Shown piece after piece: positions 1 to 8,447 of a stretch of DNA of 36,799 bases. The position numbers were made by a program, and so were the translations under genes. Position 1 is the stretch's first letter. Each line of letters opens with the position of its first letter. The DNA is from Bacteroides sp. SM23_62 (GTDB taxonomy: Bacteria > Bacteroidota > Bacteroidia > Bacteroidales > SM23-62): assembly GCA_001303955.1 (NCBI GenBank), contig LJUP01000011.1, forward strand, positions 1 through 36,799. Reading direction: 5' to 3'. The notes beneath the pieces are model-generated. The model ran no database searches and was not told the DNA's origin. It was given only the letters and a program-made list of their open reading frames with translations.

Positions 1-1
1 T

Positions 2-634
2 GAAGATCCTGCCAATCCGGGCACTTTTATCTACAATGACCGGGATCATGCCGGTGACGGATTAACACCGGAAACATGGTATCATCTGGCGGTATCATTT
101 GGCGATGGACATATGAAATTCTACATTGACGGGGTATTGGTTAAAGATTGGGATGATGTTCCGGATGCAGATATTGTCGATATAAGTGCTGAGCCTCATA
201 ATCTTGTATTTGGCCAGGCAAAACCAACTTCAGAATATGTAGACGAGACGGATCCGGATTTCTTCAAAGGTAAAATGGATGAGATCCGCATTTATAATCG
301 CGTATTATCGGATGCAGAGGTAATGGCCTTGTACGACATGCCTGTATCTACAGGTAAACCCATAACAAGCAGGGCATTTGAATTATCACAAAATTATCCC
401 AATCCTTTCACATCGACAACAACCATAAAGTTCTCTCAACAGGAAAAGGGTTATACAACACTTAAGTTATACAATACAGTCGGGCAAGAAGTGGCCACCC
501 TGATTTCTGAAGAACTGATGCCAGGCAATTATGAATACATATGGGATGCCAGTGATATGCCAACCGGAATTTACCTTTACAGACTTTCTGTAAATGGAAA
601 TGAGGAGACCAAAAAGCTATTTAAAATGAGATAA
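2..634 (+). CDS. LamG-domain protein with T9SS C-terminal sorting domain (5' end outside window)
   Basis: The reading frame is open from base 2, so the ORF-track start at 113 is only an internal methionine and the gene begins before the window. The visible first ~110 residues are the second half of a concanavalin A-like/LamG beta-sandwich: TWYHLAVSF, then a short-strand YIDGVLV and a closing MDEIRIYNRVLSDAEV, all typical of the family. The last ~80 residues form a type A T9SS sorting domain, beginning SQNYPNPFTSTTTIKF and ending in TGIYLYRL...KKLFKMR. The protein should therefore cross the outer membrane through the T9SS and be released or anchored on the surface, with the LamG domain binding glycan. 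The catalytic or main domain, if any, is not visible. A perfect hairpin terminator follows 68 bases after the stop, so this is the last gene of its transcript. Confidence 0.9.
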   Translation, partial: EDPANPGTFIYNDRDHAGDGLTPETWYHLAVSFGDGHMKFYIDGVLVKDWDDVPDADIVDISAEPHNLVFGQAKPTSEYVDETDPDFFKGKMDEIRIYNRVLSDAEVMALYDMPVSTGKPITSRAFELSQNYPNPFTSTTTIKFSQQEKGYTTLKLYNTVGQEVATLISEELMPGNYEYIWDASDMPTGIYLYRLSVNGNEETKKLFKMR

Positions 635-701
635 AGTAGTCTTGGCTTATCACACATTGACCTGTATTTATTTTACCATTGTGTGAGAAAGCACTGAATT
701 G

Positions 702-731
702 AAGTTCCCCTGCTGACAGGGGAACTTTTTT
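702..731 (+). terminator. Rho-independent terminator
   Basis: A perfect 11-bp stem, AAGTTCCCCTG / CAGGGGAACTT, with a 4-base loop (CTGA) runs straight into a T tract. It lies between the stop at 634 and the next start at 833, both genes being on the + strand, so it separates the upstream LamG gene from the sugar-uptake operon. Confidence 0.9.
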
Positions 732-789
732 ATTCGAATAGATCATCTATATTTACTGTGGATAGCCAATAGCTGTTCTTGCAGCGTGT

Positions 790-797
790 TATCTTTA
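790..797 (+). promoter_or_regulatory. Possible Bacteroidetes -7 element (TATCTTTA)
   Basis: TATCTTTA resembles the Bacteroidetes -7 consensus TAnnTTTG and lies 35 bases before the ATG at 833, downstream of the terminator, where the operon promoter should be. The same GTTATCTTTAT string occurs before the GT2 gene at 28,189. I see no clear TTTG at the -33 position, so this is a weak call. Confidence 0.25.
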
Positions 798-832
798 TCT
801 GTGAAAAAGTGATTTTCCTGAAACAATTGACA

Positions 833-3800
833 ATGATGAAAATACCCGGATGGATAGTTCTTGCAGTAATGATTGCTGCCAAGGTGGATGCACAACAAAT
901 TACCATACCACGAATCGATATGATGCCTGATTTGCCCCAGCCTTATCTGATGCGTAACTGGAAGAAGGTTGCACAGGGTTACGATTCCCTTGTTTTCAAT
1001 CAGGACCTGACCGGACAATACCTGCCACTGGTGTTCTTTCGTCCAATAAGCGTCAATTACCCCGGCCATGCCAGCTTTGGTTTGCATACTGCCGTTGGGA
1101 CAGCCAATCCGAATGCCGGGGAAGGTATCAACGTAATTCCTGCAGTTGTTGGGGCCTCTCTTTCCGGGATCGATAAGACAAACCAGTTCGGACAGAACTG
1201 GGCGCTTATGTGCGAGGAGTTTTTTAACAAACGTCCCGCGGAAAACATATATTTAAATCACCCCGTCACCAGCAGCGGGAATGATTCGTGGTATGAAACC
1301 ATGCCCAATGTATTTTTTCTGCAGTTAAATCATATTTACCCGAAGCTGGGTGATTTCGATTATCAGATCAGCACGCTTGCAAACCAGTGGTTGACGGCTA
1401 CTATTTTTATGGGGGGAAGTGCTACACCCTGGAATGTGCCAAACCTGAATTACCGTGCCTGGAAAATGTCGACCATGACACCACTCGAAACAGGGGTAAA
1501 AGAACCTGAAGCTGCCGGGGCGATTGCCTGGATCCTGTATAACTCATATATCATAACAGGTGAACGAAAATTTCTGACTGGGACCGAGTGGAATCTCGAG
1601 TTTCTGGACGCATATTCCGGAAATCCTTCCTATGAACTCCAGTTACCATATGGTGTGTATACGGCAGCCAGATTAAATGCGGAGCTTGGCACGCAATACA
1701 ATGTTGAAAAGATGGTAAACTGGTGCTTTAACCGTGGAGAACTTCGCGGGTGGGGATCCATTGTGGGGAAATGGGGAGATTATGATTGTTCGGGCCTGAT
1801 CGGTGAAGCCAACGATCTGGGAAACGATTATGCGTTTGCCATGAATGGCTATGAGCAGGCTGGTGCATTGGTACCCATGGTTAGATACGATGACCGGTTT
1901 GCCACTGCCATTGCCAAATGGGTCCTTAACCTGGCGAATGCTTCCCGGCTCTTCTATCCTAATTATTTGCCTGATGACCAGCAGGATAATGAGGATTGGG
2001 CCCATACATATGATCCCGGTTCCTATATTGGCTATGAAGCCATGAAACAGTTTAAGAACGGTAAAAGTCCATATGCCACCGGGGATGCAATGGCCGGGGG
2101 CTGGGCATCCACAAACCTGATGTTATACGGATCCTCCCATGTCGGGATCCTGGGTGGGATCATTGATACGACAAATGTTCAAGCCATCCTTCGTCTTGAC
2201 CTGCTGAAAACGGATTATTACCGGGGCGAGGCTTACCCTACATACCTTTATTTCAATCCCCATGGAACAGACAGATCTGTCGGGTTATCACTTCCTGCTG
2301 GCTCCTTTGATCTGTATGATGCAGTATCCAACTCCCACATTGCCTCAGGCGCATCCGGAAATGCCAGTATTTCTGTTCCATCCAAAGAGGCCGTAATGAT
2401 GGTCATTATACCTGCCGGTACGGCAATAACCACTGTGGGAAAGCGGACCTATGCGGGGGATGTTATCATTGATTTCAATAACGGAAATGAGGTTTCAGAT
2501 TACCCACCCAGGATCAAAGCCCTCGAAGCTGAAAACACAATCATTCAGACCGGCACAGCAACCCGGGTTTATTGTACTGCTTCTGATCCCGAACAGGAAA
2601 CGCTTACCTTTGAATGGATGGTACAGGATACGACCCTAGTGGGTACGAACATATATGAATTTACAGCACCTGATACTACAGGAACCTATCGGATAAGATG
2701 CAAAGTTGCCGATCCGGGGGACCAGTGGGATACGCTTTCTGCCTGGGTAGAAGTGGTTGAAAAGATAAAGACTCCCCCGGAAATCTTGAAAATTGAAGCC
2801 GATCCAAGAAAAGTACACCTATCCGGGACAATTGAACTCAGCTGTACTGCACAGGATGATGATAATGATTCTCTCACCTATGAATGGACATCTGTTTCAG
2901 GGAGCATAATGGCTGACAAAAACCTGGCTACATTTACTGCTCCGGATGTAAGCGGGAATTACTTCATTGTTTGTACCGTGACCGATTCAGCCGCATTGAC
3001 GGATACCGACAGCATAAGGGTGATGGTACGGGATCTGTCCATTCTCCCGACAGGCAACCTGATTGCCCAGTATCCACTGAACGGGAATGCACAGGATTTC
3101 AGCGGCCACGGATTTCATGGAATCCCCGGTGCGGTCTCATGGGTCAATGATGTGGAAGGTACACCCGGTAAAGCAGCATTCTTCAATGGTTTAAGTAGTT
3201 ATATTCATGTACCAAATGACAGCTTATTGAACTTTCAGGATGCATTGTCAATAGCCTGCTGGATAAAAATTGATCAGTTCTATAGCCGTGAACAACATCC
3301 TGTTTCTCATGGAAGCTGGGAAAATCGCTACAAAATATCCATAGGAGACCCAAAAATCCGCTTTACTTTGAATACTACGGCTGGTATCAAAGATCTCGAT
3401 ACTGAATCTCCTCCTCTGGCAGGTCAGTGGTATCATCTGGCAGTAATATATGATGGAAACGATATGGAGATCTGGCTTGATGGAAAACTTGATGCTTTCA
3501 CCTCCCATAGCGGCCTGATAAAGAAAACCATCCACAATCTGGCATTTGGTCAGAACCTGCCCGGTGTTAATAATTACAATTTTAAAGGTACCCTGGATGC
3601 AGTCAGCATCTTCGATTATGGTCTTTCGCCTTCCCAGATTAAGGACCATATGGACAACAGTATCAACCTGAGTATTCAGGATTCATCATTTAAATCGGGC
3701 AGAAAGCTAATGGTATTCCCGAATCCCGTAACCGGTCCCGACATAAATATCACCATTCTCAGCCAGCAGCCTGAAGATATTAAATGTTCACTGTATGAAT

Positions 3801-3958
3801 TATCAGGCAGACAAACAGGCTTGAGTAAGTATTACAGGACGGAAACAGGTGAATTTACATTTGCCATGCCTGCTGGGATGCTGGGCAACGGAATGTACAT
3901 ACTCTCAATTACTGGGGATAACTGGACTGAACACAGGTTGATCAGTGTAATTAGATGA
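833..3958 (+). CDS. Secreted (alpha/alpha)-barrel-like protein with two Ig/PKD-like domains, LamG and T9SS sorting domain
   Basis: I place the start at the ATG at 833 rather than 779: this gives 1041 residues with a clean signal peptide (MMKIPGWIVLAVMIAAKVDA). Residues ~25-480 are rich in W, Y and helix-forming stretches and look like an alpha/alpha toroid of a glycosidase or lyase, but I cannot name the family. Two Ig/PKD-like domains follow, starting at PPRIKALEAE (~555) and PPEILKIEAD (~647). A full LamG domain spans ~742-945 (LIAQYPLNG...WYHLAVIYDG). The protein ends in a type A T9SS domain (LMVFPNPV, ~960 to the end). It is therefore predicted to be surface-exposed or released. Only six bases separate it from the solute-binding protein gene, so it probably generates or holds the oligosaccharide taken up by the importer. 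That the barrel is catalytic is inference. Confidence 0.85.
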   Translation: MMKIPGWIVLAVMIAAKVDAQQITIPRIDMMPDLPQPYLMRNWKKVAQGYDSLVFNQDLTGQYLPLVFFRPISVNYPGHASFGLHTAVGTANPNAGEGINVIPAVVGASLSGIDKTNQFGQNWALMCEEFFNKRPAENIYLNHPVTSSGNDSWYETMPNVFFLQLNHIYPKLGDFDYQISTLANQWLTATIFMGGSATPWNVPNLNYRAWKMSTMTPLETGVKEPEAAGAIAWILYNSYIITGERKFLTGTEWNLEFLDAYSGNPSYELQLPYGVYTAARLNAELGTQYNVEKMVNWCFNRGELRGWGSIVGKWGDYDCSGLIGEANDLGNDYAFAMNGYEQAGALVPMVRYDDRFATAIAKWVLNLANASRLFYPNYLPDDQQDNEDWAHTYDPGSYIGYEAMKQFKNGKSPYATGDAMAGGWASTNLMLYGSSHVGILGGIIDTTNVQAILRLDLLKTDYYRGEAYPTYLYFNPHGTDRSVGLSLPAGSFDLYDAVSNSHIASGASGNASISVPSKEAVMMVIIPAGTAITTVGKRTYAGDVIIDFNNGNEVSDYPPRIKALEAENTIIQTGTATRVYCTASDPEQETLTFEWMVQDTTLVGTNIYEFTAPDTTGTYRIRCKVADPGDQWDTLSAWVEVVEKIKTPPEILKIEADPRKVHLSGTIELSCTAQDDDNDSLTYEWTSVSGSIMADKNLATFTAPDVSGNYFIVCTVTDSAALTDTDSIRVMVRDLSILPTGNLIAQYPLNGNAQDFSGHGFHGIPGAVSWVNDVEGTPGKAAFFNGLSSYIHVPNDSLLNFQDALSIACWIKIDQFYSREQHPVSHGSWENRYKISIGDPKIRFTLNTTAGIKDLDTESPPLAGQWYHLAVIYDGNDMEIWLDGKLDAFTSHSGLIKKTIHNLAFGQNLPGVNNYNFKGTLDAVSIFDYGLSPSQIKDHMDNSINLSIQDSSFKSGRKLMVFPNPVTGPDINITILSQQPEDIKCSLYELSGRQTGLSKYYRTETGEFTFAMPAGMLGNGMYILSITGDNWTEHRLISVIR

Positions 3959-3964
3959 CTGTCA

Positions 3965-5263
3965 GTGAAACGGATATTACAATATGGTATATATCTTTTT
4001 CTGCTGTTCATTCAGATGGCATGTTCCGGCGGAAATAAAGACAGGGATTCAGTCCTTGAATATTGGTCTTCAAATAATATTGGCGAAATAACCTTCTCCC
4101 GGGAAATTGTGGAGGCGTGGAACCTAAAACATCCTGAATCGACCCTGAAATTCCAACCCATACCCGAAGGTCAATCATCGGAAGAAATAATACTGGCCGC
4201 GGTAGTAGGAAAGACCACCCCTGACATTTACTCCAATATGTGGCAGGGTATTGTTGAGTTCTATGCAAAAGCGAATGTTCTGGTTCCGCTCGATACTTTA
4301 GCCGGTTTTGAGGACTTTGTTCATGATCGTTGTGATTCTTTAACAATCAGGGAAATTACTTCTTCAGATGGTCATATATATCAATTCCCGTGGAAAATAA
4401 ATCCGTTTATGACAATTTATAACAAGAAATTCCTTGCAGAATTAAATCTTGATACGCTTCCGAATACATATACCGAATATTTAAATGCAGCTGAAAAATT
4501 TAAGAAAGATCTTGATGGAGACGGATATGTTGATCAATGGTTCGGGAATACATCCGTAAGACTTGTCTGGTACCAGCGTTTATTCAATTTTTATACATTG
4601 TATATCGCAGCATCTGACGGTTTGCCACTGATCAAAAACAACCGGGCTTTTTTTAACAATGAATATGCCATAGAGGCATTCAGGTTCCTGCAGGAGATCT
4701 ATAAGCAAAGTTATTTTTCTAAAGAGGATCAAACAGCAGGACAGGATCCTTTTCTTGCCGGTAAAATAGCAACCAAATTCACGGGGCCCTGGGAGATAGA
4801 ATACCTGGAAAGATATAAGCCAGAAGGATTTGATTATGATTACTTTCCAATTCCTGTTCCCGAGGATCACCAGGGGCCAGTTTATACCTATTGTGATCCC
4901 AAGAGCATTGTTATTTTCAACACCTGCACCGAGCCCCAGATAGCCTTCGAATTCATTAAAACCATGGTCGATAAGAAGGGAGATCTGTTGTTTCTTCAAA
5001 CAACAAAGCAATTACCACGAAGAAAAGGCCTCGATACCATCAAAGCATATGAAAACTTCTTCAATGAAAATCAGCGGTTACAGGCATTTGTCGAACAGGC
5101 CAAATACATCCGGGGGATGGATAATTGTGAAGTGATAACTGAGGTCCTTGATATAATAACCCAGGAATACGAAGCTTGTGTGTTACATGATATGAAAGAA
5201 CCCGAAAAAGCAATTGCCGATGCTGAGAGGGCGGTTAACATCCTCCTGGGTAGTCAAAAGTAA
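3965..5263 (+). CDS. Carbohydrate ABC transporter solute-binding lipoprotein (family 1)
   Basis: This is a 432-residue family 1 extracellular solute-binding protein, the usual length. The start is GTG at 3965; no ATG is available upstream in frame. The lipoprotein signal ends at MAC with Cys20 as the lipidated residue, followed by SGGNKD. The mature part shows SBP_bac_1 features: VLEYWSSNN near the N-terminus, VVGKTTPDIYSNMWQG, a hinge region with PWKINPFMTIYNKKFL, and KIATKFTGPWEI. It should capture sugars in the periplasm and deliver them to the two permeases encoded next. The ligand cannot be read from sequence; the GH130 genes in the same run suggest a manno-oligosaccharide. Family 1 sugar SBPs are uncommon in Bacteroidota. 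Confidence 0.93.
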   Translation: MKRILQYGIYLFLLFIQMACSGGNKDRDSVLEYWSSNNIGEITFSREIVEAWNLKHPESTLKFQPIPEGQSSEEIILAAVVGKTTPDIYSNMWQGIVEFYAKANVLVPLDTLAGFEDFVHDRCDSLTIREITSSDGHIYQFPWKINPFMTIYNKKFLAELNLDTLPNTYTEYLNAAEKFKKDLDGDGYVDQWFGNTSVRLVWYQRLFNFYTLYIAASDGLPLIKNNRAFFNNEYAIEAFRFLQEIYKQSYFSKEDQTAGQDPFLAGKIATKFTGPWEIEYLERYKPEGFDYDYFPIPVPEDHQGPVYTYCDPKSIVIFNTCTEPQIAFEFIKTMVDKKGDLLFLQTTKQLPRRKGLDTIKAYENFFNENQRLQAFVEQAKYIRGMDNCEVITEVLDIITQEYEACVLHDMKEPEKAIADAERAVNILLGSQK

Positions 5264-5290
5264 TTGTTTATTCTCGCTAGAAGTGTTCAA

Positions 5291-6157
5291 ATGAGCCTAC
5301 AGTCAAAAAAATCGATGATATCCTATTTTCTGGTGTCGCCCTACCTGGTCCATCTGATCCTTTTTGTCTCCTTCCCCGTGATTTTCTCTGTTGTGCTGAC
5401 ATTCCATAAATGGAACATTATATCTGAGATGCAATATGTCGGCATTGATAATTACAGCAGACTCTTTCAGGACCGCTTATTCTGGAAATCCTTGGTAAAT
5501 ACATTAACCTTCCTGGTTGTCCATATTCCACTGCAAATCGTCATAGCTTTAGCCCTGGCTTATTTCCTGGATCAAAAGATATTCTGCAAAGGATTTTTCA
5601 GAGCAACTTTCTTTTTACCGGTTGTCATATCCGGAGTCGTCGTCACCATGATATGGAAGCAATTATATGGAGTTGATACAGGATTAATAAACAAATTGCT
5701 TGTAAGTATCGGGTTGGGGAAGGTGGAATGGATAATCAACAAGAACATAGCAATGATCTCAATTGCCATAATGGCCACATGGAAAAATGTCGGATTGTAT
5801 GTGATCCTTTTTTTGGTTGGCCTGCAATCGGTGCCACAAAGATATTATGAGGCTGCTGATGTCGAGGGGGCCAGCAGATGGCAGAAATTCAGATATATAA
5901 CACTACCGGCAATTAATCCCACGATTTTCATGGTGACGATTCTATCTACCATCGGAGGATTTAATTTGTTTATCGAGCCATATATCATGACGGGGGGAGG
6001 TCCTTTGAATAGTACCTTGTCGGCCGTTCTCTACATATATAAACAGGCATTTGAGTTTTATCATATGGGCTATTCGGCATCCCTGGGATTAATATTTGCA
6101 TTCATTATCATGATGGTTGTCGTCATTCAGAAATATATGATTGAAAAGGATGAATGA
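5291..6157 (+). CDS. Sugar ABC transporter permease, MalF/UgpA type
   Basis: An inner-membrane permease of about 288 residues. The ORF track begins at a TTG (5264) directly after the SBP stop, but ATG at 5291 (MSLQSKKSMISYFLV) gives the normal start, a short cytoplasmic tail and then the first helix. About six membrane segments are visible. The ATPase-docking EAA loop reads EAADVEGASRWQKFRYITLP, close to the family consensus EAA-x3-G-x9-I-x-LP. The C-terminal GGPLNSTLSAVLYIYKQAF stretch is typical of MalF/UgpA-like sugar permeases. It overlaps the next permease by four bases (ATGA), implying coupled translation and equal stoichiometry. Confidence 0.94.
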   Translation: MSLQSKKSMISYFLVSPYLVHLILFVSFPVIFSVVLTFHKWNIISEMQYVGIDNYSRLFQDRLFWKSLVNTLTFLVVHIPLQIVIALALAYFLDQKIFCKGFFRATFFLPVVISGVVVTMIWKQLYGVDTGLINKLLVSIGLGKVEWIINKNIAMISIAIMATWKNVGLYVILFLVGLQSVPQRYYEAADVEGASRWQKFRYITLPAINPTIFMVTILSTIGGFNLFIEPYIMTGGGPLNSTLSAVLYIYKQAFEFYHMGYSASLGLIFAFIIMMVVVIQKYMIEKDE

Positions 6158-6978
6158 GTAGAATGAAAGCTACCAAAATCATAGTCTATATTTTACTGAT
6201 TGGAGCAGGATTCTCTTTTCTGTATCCATTTTACTGGATGATTATTGCATCAGTGACACCTGAAAGCCAGTTGGGGAATTTCAATCTTCTGCCTTTAGAG
6301 ATCAGTTTTGAAAATTACCTGCTCATGTTTAGCAAGATTCCCATTTTCAGATCATTGCTCAACAGCACCATTGTTGCCGTAAGTTCTACAACTGGCGTAA
6401 TTGTATTCGGTTCCATGATAGGCTATGCCCTCGCAAAGGGAAACTTCAGAGGAAAGAACCTCTTGTTCTTTATCATCGTCTTTACCATGACCCTGCCCTT
6501 TCAAATCACATTGATCCCAAATTATGTTCTGATGGTAAAATTCAGATGGGTCGATACATTTGCAGCCCTGATAATACCTTCCTTAAACAGTGCTTTCGCA
6601 ATCATCATGTTCAGGCAGGTATTCAAAGGAATACCGGATGATTTAATTGATGCTGCAAGAGTTGACGGATGCGGTGAGTTAAGAATAATTTTTCAGGTAT
6701 TATGGCCAAACATAATTCCAACGATCGTAACCGTGGGTATCATAACATTCATGAATTCATGGAATGAGGTATTATGGCCGTTGATCGTGATAAGGGATGA
6801 AAATCTGATGACAATGCCCCAGCTGGTAACACTGTTCGCAGTAGGTGGACGAGCCGATGCCCAGCTCGGGGTAAAACTTGCCTCAGCAGTCCTGTTGGCA
6901 ATGCCTATAATTATTGCCTATTCAATATTCCAGAAACATTTTATCAGAAGCATGGCTTCCTCTGGTCTTAAAGGATAA
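6154..6978 (+). CDS. Sugar ABC transporter permease, MalG/UgpE type
   Basis: A 274-residue permease, normal length for the MalG/UgpE branch. The ATG at 6154 lies inside the preceding stop (ATGA); a second ATG at 6163 is also possible. Six hydrophobic segments are present, with FLYPFYWMIIAS in the first, characteristic of this branch. The EAA loop is DAARVDGCGELRIIFQVLWP, with a WP in place of LP. The segment FMNSWNEVLWPLIVI is also a hallmark of MalG-like permeases. It pairs with the upstream permease to form the transmembrane channel of the importer. Confidence 0.94.
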   Translation: MSRMKATKIIVYILLIGAGFSFLYPFYWMIIASVTPESQLGNFNLLPLEISFENYLLMFSKIPIFRSLLNSTIVAVSSTTGVIVFGSMIGYALAKGNFRGKNLLFFIIVFTMTLPFQITLIPNYVLMVKFRWVDTFAALIIPSLNSAFAIIMFRQVFKGIPDDLIDAARVDGCGELRIIFQVLWPNIIPTIVTVGIITFMNSWNEVLWPLIVIRDENLMTMPQLVTLFAVGGRADAQLGVKLASAVLLAMPIIIAYSIFQKHFIRSMASSGLKG

Positions 6979-7005
6979 ATCACAAATGATAACCTATTTC
7001 TGTAA

Positions 7006-8439
7006 ATGATAACAGTAACCAGAAGCGATATAAAAATTGAAGCAAATGCTGAAAAAGTAATCCCTTTGTATCTGTATATCAGAAACAAAAACAGGATCCG
7101 ACGCATTGTATCCGACGTATTATCCATGAATGAAAAAGTTGTTGAAATAATACTGAACCAGGTTCTTGATGAATTTGGATCAAGGCATATCGGATTTAGA
7201 AAAGTTCTATTAAGAAATTATCATTCCATTGAGAAATATATCACGTCCAAGAAAACCCTGTCATTATCGAGAAAGTTGCTGCTTGGATCGTATTTCACCA
7301 AGGAATATTCCGTTGAATCTGCAGCAGTGTTCAATCCTTCCATTGTCAGGCACCCCGATCAAAACGGACTTGCAAATGGAGACTTTCGATTTATATTAAG
7401 TCTGAGGGCAACAGGAGAGGGGCATATATCTTCCATAGAATTCACATCGGGAATTATCTCCAAAACGGGCGAAATAACATTAGATCCCATGCCATCCAAA
7501 TTGGCCGGTTCATACAGAAGTGCATCTTTACAATTTTCTAAAGATTTTATTGTAAAAAGAGCGAAATATTATGATGATTTCAATACTTCGGTATTTAAAT
7601 ATTTGCCGGAACAATTTTCACGTAATAAGGCAGCGCAGATAATATCCGATGCTGCGGAGAGCATTAAAAATAATTACACCGCCACAAAAGAAGCACTGTA
7701 TGATATTCTTGATACAAATTATGATATCTCTTTTGATAAAGAAACGGCATTGGGAAACAGGGTGATTTTCCCGCAATCAGCAGAAGAATCAGGGGGGATA
7801 GAAGATGCAAGATTTGTAGAATTTTCAGATCAGGATAAGACTACCTATATAGGAACCTATACTGCATATTATAGAGAGGAAATCAAGTCTAAAATAATAG
7901 AAACCGGAGATTTTATTTCTTTCCGTATTCGCTCTCTTTATGGCAGGGCTGTACTTGGCAAAGGGATGGCTCTTTTTCCGGAAAAAATCAACGGGAAATA
8001 TGCCATGATCAGCCGGCAGGGAGACGAAAATCTATCAATAATGTATTCCGATGATCTTTATTTCTGGGATGCCTACAAAACGATTCAGAAGCCTGAAAGG
8101 GAATGGGAGCTGATACAGCTGGGCAATTATGGCAGCCCGGTTAAAACACCTTCCGGCTGGCTGCTGCTGACGCATGGAGTAGGACCGTTGAGAAAATACG
8201 TAATCAGCGCTTCCCTGCTCGATCTTTACAATCCCGAAGTCGTACTGGCAACCCTGGATAAGCCATTTATATATGCAAATGCTGACGAACGTAAGGATTA
8301 TGTGCCCAATGCTGTCTATACGTGCGGGATCATGCAGCATTTCGACAATCTGATTATACCCTACGCCATGTCAGACAGTGCTGTAAGTTTTGCCAGGGTT
8401 AATATTCATTTGCTGATAGACGAATTATTGAGTAAATAA
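7006..8439 (+). CDS. GH130 family mannoside phosphorylase/mannosidase with N-terminal helical extension
   Basis: A 477-residue protein of the COG2152/GH130 type with no signal peptide, so it acts in the cytoplasm. Residues ~1-90 form a charged helical extension (RIRRIVSDVLSMNEKVVEIILNQV) found in the longer members of the family. The five-bladed propeller follows, with FNPSIVRHP, FILSLRATGEGHISSIEF, the GIEDARF motif around residue 265 and HGVGPLRKYVIS. In GH130 the Asp of the EDxR-type motif is the known general acid. Family members cleave beta-mannosides (beta-1,2 or beta-1,4) by phosphorolysis or, in some branches, by hydrolysis; I cannot assign which from sequence alone. It lies 27 bases after the permease and 8 before the lipoprotein. 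A direct repeat AAATGATAAC surrounds its start. Confidence 0.9.
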   Translation: MITVTRSDIKIEANAEKVIPLYLYIRNKNRIRRIVSDVLSMNEKVVEIILNQVLDEFGSRHIGFRKVLLRNYHSIEKYITSKKTLSLSRKLLLGSYFTKEYSVESAAVFNPSIVRHPDQNGLANGDFRFILSLRATGEGHISSIEFTSGIISKTGEITLDPMPSKLAGSYRSASLQFSKDFIVKRAKYYDDFNTSVFKYLPEQFSRNKAAQIISDAAESIKNNYTATKEALYDILDTNYDISFDKETALGNRVIFPQSAEESGGIEDARFVEFSDQDKTTYIGTYTAYYREEIKSKIIETGDFISFRIRSLYGRAVLGKGMALFPEKINGKYAMISRQGDENLSIMYSDDLYFWDAYKTIQKPEREWELIQLGNYGSPVKTPSGWLLLTHGVGPLRKYVISASLLDLYNPEVVLATLDKPFIYANADERKDYVPNAVYTCGIMQHFDNLIIPYAMSDSAVSFARVNIHLLIDELLSK

Positions 8440-8447
8440 AACCAGTC

